Source: Deinococcus sedimenti (GTDB lineage Bacteria > Deinococcota > Deinococci > Deinococcales > Deinococcaceae). From it: 49,101 bases of DNA. Of this stretch, positions 17,993 to 28,193 are shown piece by piece. The position numbers and the translations under genes are program-made. The stretch covers positions 1 through 49,101 of the forward strand of contig NZ_BMQN01000019.1 in assembly GCF_014648135.1 (NCBI RefSeq), written 5' to 3'. How positions within the stretch are numbered: the first letter of the stretch is position 1; each line of letters begins with the position of its first letter. The notes under the pieces were generated by a model. The model was not told the origin of the DNA. It was given only the letters and a program-made list of their open reading frames with translations, and did no database searches.

Positions 17993-18885
17993 CCACCACC
18001 CCCGCGCAGCGCGCCGCGCCCGGCCCCCGGCCCCGCCGCGCCCGGCTGCCGTGGCAGCGCGTGCCCATCTGGGCGCTGATGCTCCTGGCGTGCTTCCTGT
18101 CGGTCGTGCCGTTCTACCTGATGTTCGTGTGGGCCTCGCACCCCAGCGCGGAGGTGTTCACCTTCCCGCCGCACCTGTGGTTCGGGGACGCGTTCATCAG
18201 CAACTGGCAGGGCCTGATGCAGGTCACCGACGGTCAGGCGCCGCGGCAGTTCTGGAACTCGCTGTACATCGCGCTGATCTCCACGCTGACCACGCTGTTC
18301 TTCTGCTCGCTGGCCGGGTACGCGTTCGCCATGTACGACTTCCGCGGCAAGGGCGCGCTGTTCGGGTTCATCCTGGGCACCATGCTCATCCCGCCGCTGG
18401 TGATGGACATTCCCAGCTTCCTGGTCATGAACAACTTCCTGGGCTGGGTCGGCGAGCCGCGCGCCCTGTGGGTGCCGGGCATGGCGAACGCCTTCGGGAT
18501 CTTCCTGATGCGCCAGTACATCTCGTCGGCGCTGCCGCGCGAACTGATCGAGGCGGCCCGCATGGACGGCGCGACCGAGTTCGGCATCTACCGTCAGGTG
18601 GTCCTGCCGCTGATCCGCCCGATCCTGGCCACACTGGGCGTCGTGACCTTCGTGGGCGCGTGGAACAACTTCAAGGGCGCGCTGATCATGAAACTCAGCG
18701 AACCCGACACCATGACCCTGCCGCTGAGCCTGCGCCGACTGGGCGGCGGCGCCACGAACGTGAACGTCGACTGGGGCGCGATCATGATGCTGGTCGTGAT
18801 CACGGTCATTCCGCTGCTGATCGTGTTCCTGCTCGCCAGCCGTCAGGTGATCAGCGGCCTGACCAGCGGCGCCGTCAAGGACTGA
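17989..18885 (+). CDS. Sugar ABC transporter permease (MalG-like)
   Basis: The 298-aa second permease has an N-terminal transmembrane segment (VPIWALMLLACFLSVVPFYLMF), further hydrophobic segments and the EAA loop EAARMDGATEFGIYRQVVLPLI. The ATG overlaps the stop of the first permease. In this family it pairs with the MalF-like subunit and the periplasmic binding protein in a saccharide importer. The next gene starts 5 bp after its stop, so importer and glycosidases are one transcription unit. Confidence 0.93.
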   Translation: MTTTPAQRAAPGPRPRRARLPWQRVPIWALMLLACFLSVVPFYLMFVWASHPSAEVFTFPPHLWFGDAFISNWQGLMQVTDGQAPRQFWNSLYIALISTLTTLFFCSLAGYAFAMYDFRGKGALFGFILGTMLIPPLVMDIPSFLVMNNFLGWVGEPRALWVPGMANAFGIFLMRQYISSALPRELIEAARMDGATEFGIYRQVVLPLIRPILATLGVVTFVGAWNNFKGALIMKLSEPDTMTLPLSLRRLGGGATNVNVDWGAIMMLVVITVIPLLIVFLLASRQVISGLTSGAVKD

Positions 18886-18889
18886 AGCC

Positions 18890-20158
18890 GTGCGCCGCGC
18901 CCTGCACTCCCTGACCCTGGCCGCCGTCCTGACGGGCGCGCTGGCCGGTGCGGGGCAGGCCGTGACCGTCACGCCCGGCGCGGGCGAGTCCCGCCCCCTG
19001 GATGCACCGCTGCTGGGTGGGCCGGGCTTCAACCTGGGCAACTGGATGCCGGTCGTGGAGGCGCTGCCCGAACTGCGCGCCCTGCGCCCCGCGCTGCTGC
19101 GCTGGCCCGGCGGGAATATCGGCGACGAGAACGACCTGACCCGCGCCGCGCTGCAGACCCTGAAGACCAACTGGACGCTGCTGGGCCAGCCCGACCTGAT
19201 CGTGCAGACCCGCGTGTTCACGCGCGGCGGCCTGGGTCGCGCCGCGCCGGAGGACGCCGCGCAGGCCGTGCGGGACGCCCGCGAGCTGGGCCTGCACGTG
19301 GCGTACTGGGAGATCGGGAACGAACCCGACCTGTACGCCACGAACCGCAGCGACCCCAGCTGGACGCCCGCGCGGTACTGCGCGACCGTGCGGGCGCAGC
19401 GCGCCGCGATCCTCGCGGTGGACCCGCAGGCGCGCGTCGCCGGGCCCGCCACCAGCAACCCCGGCGCGTTCCTGGACGAGGTGCTGCGCGAATGCGCCGA
19501 CGCCTTCGATCTGGTCACGTACCACCTGTACCCCACCGACGGCGGCGCGACCGACGAAGCCGCGCTGGCGAGCATCGAACGCGTGACGGGCAGCGTGGCG
19601 CACCTGCGCGAGCTGTGGGCCGACCCGCAGCGCAACCCGACCGCGCAGGGCCGCGAGCTGAAGCTGGCCGTGACCGAGTTCGCGCTGTCCTGGCGCACCG
19701 ACCGCGCCCGGCACCTCAGCGACGCGCTGGGCGGCCTGTGGGCGACCGAGGCCACGCTGCGCTTCCTGGAGGCCGGGGTCCGCCCCGCGTACTTCGCGCT
19801 GATGGGCGTCGGGAACCACGGGCTGCTGGACGACGCGGCCTTCCCGCGCTTCGGGTACGGCGCGCTGCGCGAGGCGGCGAACCTGCGCGGGCAGAGCTTC
19901 CCCGTGACCGGCGACGACCCGCGCGTGTGGCTGCACGCCGCCACCGACGGCGACCGCCTGACCCTGCTGGCCCTGAACACCAGCGCCGCGACCCTGCCGC
20001 TGACCCCGCAGCTGGACGGCTGGCGCGTCATCGGCGCGAAGACCGTCACGCCCGCCGGGGTGGACGCGGACCGCTTCCCCACCGCGCTGAACATCACCGG
20101 GCCGATGAAGCTGCCGCCCCAGAGCGTCACGCGCGTCGTGTTCCAACGCGCGCCCTGA
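18890..20158 (+). CDS. Secreted GH-A clan glycoside hydrolase, family unassigned
   Basis: The 422-aa product starts at a GTG and carries a signal peptide (about residues 1-24, ending AGQA). The catalytic domain has the 4/7 signature of clan GH-A: acid/base E145 in YWEIGNEPDLY and a probable nucleophile E263 in LAVTEFALSW, 118 residues apart. RWPGGNIGDEN at 71-81 recalls arabinofuranosidase/xylanase-type families (GH51, GH44, GH39, GH30), but I cannot choose between them. A C-terminal beta-rich domain follows (about 330-422). It is probably periplasmic and acts before or during uptake of hemicellulose fragments. Confidence 0.75.
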   Translation: MRRALHSLTLAAVLTGALAGAGQAVTVTPGAGESRPLDAPLLGGPGFNLGNWMPVVEALPELRALRPALLRWPGGNIGDENDLTRAALQTLKTNWTLLGQPDLIVQTRVFTRGGLGRAAPEDAAQAVRDARELGLHVAYWEIGNEPDLYATNRSDPSWTPARYCATVRAQRAAILAVDPQARVAGPATSNPGAFLDEVLRECADAFDLVTYHLYPTDGGATDEAALASIERVTGSVAHLRELWADPQRNPTAQGRELKLAVTEFALSWRTDRARHLSDALGGLWATEATLRFLEAGVRPAYFALMGVGNHGLLDDAAFPRFGYGALREAANLRGQSFPVTGDDPRVWLHAATDGDRLTLLALNTSAATLPLTPQLDGWRVIGAKTVTPAGVDADRFPTALNITGPMKLPPQSVTRVVFQRAP

Positions 20159-20196
20159 CCCGCCCCCCCTCTCCCCTCCCCCACTGGAGTTCTGCC

Positions 20197-21569
<1,373 letters not shown>

Positions 21570-21573
<4 letters not shown>

Positions 21574-23240
21574 CGGACACCCTCGCGGCGGCCCAGTCCA
21601 GCACGGGAAGCGCCCCGGCGCCCGCCACGGTGTCTGCCACGGTGACGGTCACGAACCCGGTCCTGCCGGGCTTCCACCCGGACCCCAGCCTCCTGCGGGT
21701 CGGGGAGGACTACTACCTGGCGACGAGCACCTTCCAGTGGTACCCGGGCGTGGCGATCTACCACTCGCGGGATCTGGTGCACTGGCGGCTGGCGGCGCGG
21801 CCCCTGGAGCGCCTGTCGCAGCTGGATATGCGCGGGAACGCCGATTCGGGCGGTATCTGGGCGCCGTGCCTGAGTCACGACGGGGCGCAGTTCCACCTGA
21901 TCTACACGGACGTGAAGAGCTGGGGCATCAACGAGCCGTTCAAGGACAGCCACAACTACCTGGTCACGGCGCCCGACATCGAGGGGCCCTGGAGTGAGCC
22001 GGTGTACCTGAACTCCAGCGGGTTCGACCCCAGCCTCTTCCATGACCTGCCCCAGCACGGTGGGGACGGGCGCAAGTGGCTGCTGAACATGCTGTGGGAC
22101 CACCGCGCAGGCCGCAACCCGTTCGCGGGGATCGTGGCGCAGGAGTACAGCCCGGCCGAGGGGCGACTGGTGGGGCCGCGCACGACCATCTTCACCGGAA
22201 CGGACCTGAAGGTCACGGAAGGCCCGCACATCTACAGGAAGGACGGCTGGTACTACCTGCTGACCGCCGAGGGCGGCACCAGCTGGGAGCACGCCGTCAC
22301 GCTGGCCCGCTCCCGCGAGTTGCTCGGGCCGTACGAGGTGCACCCGCACAACCCGCTGATCACGGCGGTGGACGACCCGAGCCTGCCCATCCAGAAGTCC
22401 GGGCACGCCAGCCTGACCGACACCCCGGACGGGAGGTGGGTGATGGTGCACCTGTGCGGCCGACCCCTGACCCCGCGCGGCGAGTGCCCGCTGGGCCGCG
22501 AGACGGCGCTGCAGGGCCTGGACTGGCCCCAGGGCGAGTGGCCGCGCCTGACGGGGGGCGGGCACCACCCGGCGCTGCGCGCGACGCTGCCCGCGCTGCC
22601 GCCGCACCCCTGGCCGGAGGTGCCCGCCCGCGACGACTTCCGGGACGAGGCGCTGCGGCCCGAGTGGCTGACGCTGCGCGCCCCCGCCGCCGAGCTGGGC
22701 GTGCGCCTGGAGGACGGCGGGCTGGTCCTGCCGGGCCGCGAGGCGCTGATGAGCCGTCATCACGTGGCGCTGGTGGGCCGCCGCCTCCAGAGCCTGCACG
22801 GGCGGCTGCGGACCGAGCTGAGTTTCGACCCGCGTGACTTCCAGCAGATGGCGGGCGTGTGCGCGTACTACGACAGCCGCAACTGGGTGTACGCGCGCGT
22901 CAGCCGGGACGAGGCGGCGGGCCGCGCGCTGAACGTCACGAGCTGCGAGAACGGCGCGTACCGCGAGCACCTGCTGGCCGACGTGCCGCTGGGCGACGTT
23001 GGCCGCGTGGGGCTGGAGGTCCGCTACAGCGGCGACACCTTCGGCTTCGCGTATCAGGTGGCGGGCGGCGGGTGGACGCCGGTCGGGCCGGACTTCCGCG
23101 CGGGCCTGCTGAGCGACGAGCACTGCGGCGGCCTGAGTTTCACCGGGACGTTCCTGGCCCTGACCTGCCAGGACCTCAGCGGCGAGCGCCGCGAGGCGAC
23201 CTTCCACTGGGCCGAGTCCACCGAGGGGGAACAAGAATGA
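21570..23240 (+). CDS. GH43 beta-xylosidase (XynB-like)
   Basis: The 556-aa protein begins at a GTG overlapping the GH1 stop (GTGA). After a Ser/Ala/Thr-rich N-terminus the five-bladed propeller starts with TNPVLPGFHPDPS, giving the base D38. The pKa-modulating D153 is in SSGFDPSLF and the acid E217 in KVTEGPHIY. The C-terminal 200 residues (from about 350) form the beta-sandwich found in XynB-like GH43 enzymes. It releases xylose from the non-reducing end of xylo-oligosaccharides in the cytoplasm, feeding XylA/XylB. It overlaps the next gene by ATGA. Confidence 0.93.
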
Positions 23241-25420
23241 ACAGACCCGTCCTGACCCTGCTGACGGCTGCGCTGGCCGCGCACGCGGGCGCCCTGACCA
23301 GTCAGGCGGCGGCCGAGGCGCAGGCCCGCACGATCCTGCCCCGCCTGACCCTGGACGACAAGATCGGGCAGCTCAGCATGGCGCACGTGTTCCGCTTCAC
23401 GGAGGGAGGCCGCAGCGCGCCCATCCGCGCGGACGCGGACGCCACCTTCCGCACCCTGCGGCCCGGCACGCTCCTGAACGGCGGCGGGGACGCGCCGCAA
23501 CCGAACACGCCGCGCGGCTGGGCGGACTTCCTGGCCCGCCTGGACACGCTGGGCCGCGCGAATAACCCCCAGGGCCTCCCGGCGGTGTTCGGCACGGACG
23601 CGGTGCACGGCGTGAACAACGTCCCCGCCGCGACTCTCTACCCGCACAACCTGGGCCTGGGCGCGGCGTTCGACCCGGCCCTGACGCGCGAGGTGGCCCT
23701 CGCGACCGCCCAGGACCTGCGCGCCCTGAACATGGGCTGGACGTTCGCACCCGTCGCGGACGTGGGCCGTGACCCCCGCTGGGGCCGCTACTACGAGACG
23801 TTCGGGGAGTCCCCGTGGCTGGTCGCGGATCAGGTGGAGGCCAGCGTGGACGGCCTGCAGTCCGGTGGCGTGGCCGCCACCCTGAAGCACTTCGCGGGGT
23901 ACGGGCTGCCCAGCCTGGGCATGGACCGCGCGAACGCCGAGATCAGCGCCCGCGCGATGCATGAGGTGTTCCTGCCGCCCTTCCGCGCGGGTATCCGCGC
24001 CGGGGCGCTGAGCGTCATGGCGAACAGTGGGAGCGTGAACGGCGTGCCCGTGCACGCCTCGCGCACGCTGCTGACGGACCTGCTGCGCAGCGAACTGGGC
24101 TTCCAGGGCCTGCTCGTCAGCGACTGGAACGACATCGAACGGCTGATCACGACCTACCGCACCCACACCGATCTGGTGCGGGCGGCGGCGGCCAGCGTGA
24201 ACGCGGGCATCGACGTGTACATGGTGCCGAACAGCGTCGAGGCGTACCAGGGTGCCCTGAAGGAGGCCGTGCAGAGCGGACTGGTCAGCGAGGCCCGCCT
24301 GGACGAGGCGACCCTGCGCGTCCTGACCTTCAAGGCCCGCCTGGGCCTGCTGGACGCCCCACTGACCGGCAGTGGCGTGCTGAACGATCACCGCGACCTC
24401 GCCCGGCGCGCGGCGGCGGCGACGCTGACGCTGCTGGAGAACCCGGCGGACACCCTCCCGATCCGCAGGGGGCGCGTGCTCGTCACCGGCCCCGCGATGG
24501 ACAGCGCCGCCATTCAGCTGGGCGGCTGGAGCGTGAACTGGCAGGGCGTCGGGAAGGGCAACGTGCCGGACGTGCCGAAGGTCGCCACGCTGGCCCCCGC
24601 GCTGAAGGCGGCGGCCCCGGCGGGCGTGACCGTCAGCGCCCTGCCCGAGACCAAGCGCCCGCAACTCCTGACCGCCGCAAAGGGCGCGGACGTGATCGTC
24701 GTCGCGGTCGGCGAGGCGCCCGGCGCGGAATCCCAGGCGAACAACCCCCACCTGAGCCTGCCGGACGGGCAGATCACGCTGCTGCGCGACCTGCTCGCCA
24801 CCGGGAAACCCGTCGTGGCGGTCCTGATGGCCGGGCGGCCTCTGATCCTCCCCAGTGACGTGCAGTCGCGCCTGTCGGGACTGGTCATGGCGTACCTGCC
24901 GGGCACACAGGGCGGCGCGGCCCTGGCCGACGCGCTGTACGGCCGCGCGGGCTTCCCGGGCCGCCTGCCGTTCACGTGGCCGGACAGCCTGACGCAGGTG
25001 GGCCTCTGGAGCGACCGCCCCGCCGAGGGCGCCGGCGAGACGCCGCTGCCGCTGTACCCGCTCGGGTACGGGCTGGACTACACGACCAGCGTCGCCCGCG
25101 ACCTGACCGTCACGCCCGGCCCGGACGGCGTGACCGCGCAGGCCACCCTGACGAACACCGGCGAGCGGGCAGGCACCGTGACGGTCCTGCTGCGCGCCAG
25201 CCTGCCCGCCAGCGGCGCCCTTCAGGCCACCTCGCGCCCGGTCGGGGTGCTGCGCGCGGTGCTCAAGCCCGGCGAGAGTCGCGCCGTGCAGGTCACCGTG
25301 CCCCACGAACGCCTGAGCAGCTGGGTCGGGGACGCCTACGGCCCCGGCGCGTGGCAGCTCCTGCCCGGGCAGTACACCCTGAACGCCGGGGACGGGAAGG
25401 CCACCCTCAGCCTGCCGTGA
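23237..25420 (+). CDS. GH3 beta-glucosidase/beta-xylosidase, exported (BglX-like)
   Basis: This 727-aa enzyme has a signal peptide (MNRPVLTLLTAALAAHAGA), the GH3 N-terminal barrel with FAPVADVGRDPRWGRYYETFGE and KHFAGYG, nucleophile D296 in LLVSDWNDI, an alpha/beta sandwich domain, and a C-terminal fibronectin-III-like domain (from about 630). It probably works in the periplasm on oligosaccharides, complementing the cytoplasmic GH1 and GH43. It is the last gene of the operon; no clear terminator follows. Confidence 0.94.
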   Translation: MNRPVLTLLTAALAAHAGALTSQAAAEAQARTILPRLTLDDKIGQLSMAHVFRFTEGGRSAPIRADADATFRTLRPGTLLNGGGDAPQPNTPRGWADFLARLDTLGRANNPQGLPAVFGTDAVHGVNNVPAATLYPHNLGLGAAFDPALTREVALATAQDLRALNMGWTFAPVADVGRDPRWGRYYETFGESPWLVADQVEASVDGLQSGGVAATLKHFAGYGLPSLGMDRANAEISARAMHEVFLPPFRAGIRAGALSVMANSGSVNGVPVHASRTLLTDLLRSELGFQGLLVSDWNDIERLITTYRTHTDLVRAAAASVNAGIDVYMVPNSVEAYQGALKEAVQSGLVSEARLDEATLRVLTFKARLGLLDAPLTGSGVLNDHRDLARRAAAATLTLLENPADTLPIRRGRVLVTGPAMDSAAIQLGGWSVNWQGVGKGNVPDVPKVATLAPALKAAAPAGVTVSALPETKRPQLLTAAKGADVIVVAVGEAPGAESQANNPHLSLPDGQITLLRDLLATGKPVVAVLMAGRPLILPSDVQSRLSGLVMAYLPGTQGGAALADALYGRAGFPGRLPFTWPDSLTQVGLWSDRPAEGAGETPLPLYPLGYGLDYTTSVARDLTVTPGPDGVTAQATLTNTGERAGTVTVLLRASLPASGALQATSRPVGVLRAVLKPGESRAVQVTVPHERLSSWVGDAYGPGAWQLLPGQYTLNAGDGKATLSLP

Positions 25421-25544
25421 ACGCGCACGGGAATCACACCAGAGTTCATCTCGCTTGTCCTGCTCAGAAATGTTGATCAGCTCGTTACGCAGTATGGGTT
25501 CCATGGCCGCGAGAAACCATCTTCGTAACTATCCTGTACAGAAG

Positions 25545-26048
25545 ATGGAAATACGCGATACGAGCTACACGATGACGTCCTCTGCCCATTACCGGGTGGT
25601 GGCTGACTTTGAAACGGTCGACGTCCATCGGGGTGATCAAAGCTGGACGGTAGGCCGGTTCTACGGCTCTCCAGAGGCTGCCCTCATCACCTGGGATGAG
25701 GAATGGGCCGTCATCGTTGGCGACGGCGTCTTGCTCGTCCATCTACCCTCACTTCCAGATCTCCCACAAGATGAAATTCGCTTGGACACCGCACATTCCC
25801 TCGCAGGGAAACTCGCGTCGACGATGGCACAGCAGCCACGCCCCTGCCTTACGCGTGTATTGACTGGCGGCCCGGGGTTCCTCCGTTGGGAGGAAACAGC
25901 GTTCGAGATGGTGTACAGGGTGGATACCCATATCATTCGCTTGATTGCCGATCCATGGAGTAGGGACGGCGGAATCTACCAGATTGATCTGACGACATTC
26001 GACATCGTACGACTGCTTCCACATGACTCGTCAGAAGAAGATGACTGA
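25545..26048 (+). CDS. Uncharacterised small protein, possibly immunity-like
   Basis: About 167 aa from the ATG at 25545; starts at 25455, 25503 or 25572 are also possible because none has a clear ribosome-binding site. I do not recognise it firmly. The segment FYGSPEAALITWDEEWAVIVGDGVLLVHLP resembles in style small proteins found beside polymorphic toxins (acidic, Trp-rich, no signal peptide, no membrane segment), and the tail is acidic (DSSEEDD). The stretch 25440-26110 is visibly less GC-rich than its neighbours and uses rarer codons, so it is likely acquired. No toxin gene is adjacent. Confidence 0.6.
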   Translation: MEIRDTSYTMTSSAHYRVVADFETVDVHRGDQSWTVGRFYGSPEAALITWDEEWAVIVGDGVLLVHLPSLPDLPQDEIRLDTAHSLAGKLASTMAQQPRPCLTRVLTGGPGFLRWEETAFEMVYRVDTHIIRLIADPWSRDGGIYQIDLTTFDIVRLLPHDSSEEDD

Positions 26049-26156
26049 ATCGGACACTGGTCTCTCTGTCCAGTTGAAATACGTTTCGACTTAAGGGCGG
26101 GTCTAACCTGGGACCTGACGAAGACGACACCCAGGCGATCCGGGGGCCGCCTCCGT

Positions 26157-26705
26157 TTACCGGTTCAGGAGCGCGGCGCGTACCTGCGGCCATTCGGGGG
26201 CGATGATCGAGTACATGACGGTGTCGCGCTGGGTGCCGTCCGGGCGGGGCATGTGCTGGCGCAGGACGCCCTCGCGGGTCGCGCCGAGGCCCTCGATGGC
26301 GCGCTGGCTGCGGGTGTTCAGGATGTCGGTCTTGATCTCCACGCGCAGGATGCCCATCTCGCCGAAGGCGTGGTCGAGGAGCAGGCGTTTGAAGGTGCGG
26401 TTCGCGGGCGTGCGCATGAACGCCGGGGCCAGCCAGGTGCTGCCGATCTCCAGGCGGCGCTGCTTCGGGCGCATCTCCATGAAGCGCGTCGCTCCGGCCA
26501 GTTCACCGTTCACGAGGTTCACGAAGGGCATCTGGTCGTCCGCGTCCAGCGCGCCAGTGTAGTAGCGCTCATGGGTGGGAAACGTGCCCATCCGCGCGTA
26601 CTCGGCCCCGTGCGCGGCGGCCAGCGCCAGCAGCGGCGCGGTGTCCGCGTCGGTCAGGGGGCGCAGCGTGTACGGGCCGTCTGCCAGGGTGAGGTCGTGG
26701 CGCAT
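26157..26705 (-). CDS. GNAT-family acetyltransferase (RimJ/RimL-like)
   Basis: The 182-aa protein has the layout of ribosomal-protein/N-terminal acetyltransferase-like GNATs: YTLRPLTDADTAPLLALA at the start, GATRFMEMRPKQRRLEIGSTWLAPAFMRTPANRTFKRLLLDHAF around the acetyl-CoA region, and IKTDILNTRSQRAIEGLGATREGVLRQ near the end. It transfers an acetyl group from acetyl-CoA to an unknown amine. The ATG at 26705 is preceded by TACAGT and a 6-nt gap, indicating a leaderless transcript. It is divergent from the following small gene. Confidence 0.9.
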   Translation of the reverse strand: MRHDLTLADGPYTLRPLTDADTAPLLALAAAHGAEYARMGTFPTHERYYTGALDADDQMPFVNLVNGELAGATRFMEMRPKQRRLEIGSTWLAPAFMRTPANRTFKRLLLDHAFGEMGILRVEIKTDILNTRSQRAIEGLGATREGVLRQHMPRPDGTQRDTVMYSIIAPEWPQVRAALLNR

Positions 26706-26711
26706 GGCGTC

Positions 26712-26717
26712 ACTGTA
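26712..26717 (-). promoter_or_regulatory. Leaderless -10 for the GNAT gene
   Basis: Minus-strand TACAGT, 6 nt, ATG (26705). No -35 of note. Confidence 0.5.
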
Positions 26718-26738
26718 CGGGGTGGATGGTGAGTCGGG

Positions 26739-26777
26739 TTGCCTTTGTCCATCTACTCTGTTATGCTATTTACGTAA
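26739..26777 (+). promoter_or_regulatory. Promoter of the 98-aa/LRR module with adjacent palindrome
   Basis: TTGCCT (26739-26744), 17 bp, TATGCT (26762-26767). The palindrome TTACGTAA (26770-26777) sits at the expected transcription start. An AGGAGG ribosome-binding site follows at 26795-26800. Confidence 0.55.
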
Positions 26778-26805
26778 GAAGGTCGTTCTTTTTCAGGAGG
26801 GAATC

Positions 26806-27102
26806 ATGCTGTACCGCCACGGAGACGTTCTCGTTCAGCGCGTCGAGACGCTGCCCCCCGCCCACCCCCGCCCCGGTGCCGTGCTCGCCCGCGGCGAGGT
26901 CACCGGCCACAGCCACCGCTTCCGCGACCCGGCCCAGGTGCAGCTGTACACCGCCGGACCCGACACCTTCGTGCAGGTGCTGGCCGACGCGGCCGACCTG
27001 ATCCACGAGGAACACGCCACCATTCCACTGCCGCGCGGCACCTACCGCGTGTGGATGCAGCGTGAATACAGCCCCGAAGCGATTCGCCGGGTCACCGACT
27101 GA
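26806..27102 (+). CDS. Conserved 98-aa protein of unknown function, partner of the LRR gene
   Basis: The product starts at an ATG with a perfect AGGAGG six nt upstream. It is a compact soluble protein: MLYRHGDVLVQRVE, then GAVLARGEVTGHSHRF, VQVLADAADLIHEEHATIPLPRGTYRVWMQREYSPEAIRRV. The His-containing GEVTGHSHR segment and the HEEH segment could bind metal (inference). I recall similar small proteins encoded next to leucine-rich-repeat genes in other bacteria, but know no assigned function. The stop overlaps the next start (TGATG), so translation is coupled. It has no signal peptide or membrane segment. Confidence 0.75.
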   Translation: MLYRHGDVLVQRVETLPPAHPRPGAVLARGEVTGHSHRFRDPAQVQLYTAGPDTFVQVLADAADLIHEEHATIPLPRGTYRVWMQREYSPEAIRRVTD

Positions 27103-28193
27103 TGCGGACCGAACGGTGCTCGCAGCCCCTTCACTCGGGGTCGACGGACATGCTGATCCGTACCAGCCTCAGCGGCCCTGGCCACCCCCTCGCCCCTGCC
27201 TCCACGCGCAGGGTCCCCGCCCACGAAGCCCGCGCCCTGATCCTGCGCGGCGACGTGCGCGGCCCGCTGCACTTCAGGGGCACGCTCGACCTGAGCGGCG
27301 TGCCCCTGACCCGGCTGCCGGACGACCTCAGCGGCGACACCCTGAACGTCAGCGGCACCGGCCTGACCGACCTGCCCGAACGGCTGGCCGTGGGTGAACT
27401 GATCGCCAGCGGCCTCCCGCTCACCCGCGTGCCCGCCAGCCTGCGCGTGCGGTTCCGCCTGACCCTGGACGACTGCGCCCGCCTGACCGAGCTGCCCCGG
27501 AACCTCAGCGTCGGGTCGCTCAGCGTGCAGGGCGGCCTGTCGCTGGAGTCACTGCCCGAGGGGCTGGACGTGTGCTTCCTGAACCTCAGCCGCTGCGACG
27601 CCCTGAGCCGCTGGCCCCGCCAGGCGAGCGTGCGGTTCGGGCACCTGACCCTGCAGGGCTGCCTGAGCCTGCGCGACCTGCCCGGCTGGCTCACGCAGAT
27701 CGCGCAGCTGGACCTGAGCGGCTGCCGGGGCGTGACCACCCTGCCGGCGGGCCTGCGGATCAGCGGCTGGCTGGACGTGGCGGGCAGCGGCCTGAGCGGC
27801 GCCCCGGCGGGCACACCGCTGCGCTGGCGCGGCGTACAGGTCGACGAGCGCATCGCCTTCGACCCGGGCAGCCTGACCGGCGCCGACGTGCTGGCCGAGC
27901 CCAACACCGAGGTGCGGCGAGTGATGATGGAACGCGTCGGGTACGAGCGCTTCCTGGCGGAGGTCGGCGCGCAGGAACTCGACCGTGACCGGGATGCGGG
28001 CGGGGAGCGCCGCCTGCTGCGTATCGACCTGCCGGGCGACGAGCCGTTCGTGGCCCTGAGCGTCCGGTGCCCCTCGACAGGCCGCGCGTACGTGCTGCGC
28101 GTGCCGCCCACGATCCGCACAGCGCACGCGGGCAGCGCGTGGCTGGCCGGTTTCGACGATCCGGCCGCCTACGCCCCGGTTACCGAGGCGTAG
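27102..28193 (+). CDS. Leucine-rich-repeat-like protein with conserved C-terminal domain (DUF6745-like)
   Basis: 363 aa from the coupled ATG at 27102 (TGATG); an internal ATG at 27150 is an alternative. Residues about 60-255 are irregular leucine-rich repeats (TLDLSGVPLTRLPDDL, TLNVSGTGLTDLPERL, QLDLSGCRGVTTLP). The C-terminal 100 residues (VRRVMMERVGYERFLAE, RRLLRIDLPGDEPFVALSVRCPSTG, YVLRVPPTIRTAHAGSAWLAG) match a conserved bacterial region I remember as DUF6745; the name is from memory. Function unknown. It runs head-on into the STM4011-like gene and overlaps its end by 14 bp. A second leucine-rich protein closes the cassette on the other side. Confidence 0.75.
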   Translation: MRTERCSQPLHSGSTDMLIRTSLSGPGHPLAPASTRRVPAHEARALILRGDVRGPLHFRGTLDLSGVPLTRLPDDLSGDTLNVSGTGLTDLPERLAVGELIASGLPLTRVPASLRVRFRLTLDDCARLTELPRNLSVGSLSVQGGLSLESLPEGLDVCFLNLSRCDALSRWPRQASVRFGHLTLQGCLSLRDLPGWLTQIAQLDLSGCRGVTTLPAGLRISGWLDVAGSGLSGAPAGTPLRWRGVQVDERIAFDPGSLTGADVLAEPNTEVRRVMMERVGYERFLAEVGAQELDRDRDAGGERRLLRIDLPGDEPFVALSVRCPSTGRAYVLRVPPTIRTAHAGSAWLAGFDDPAAYAPVTEA

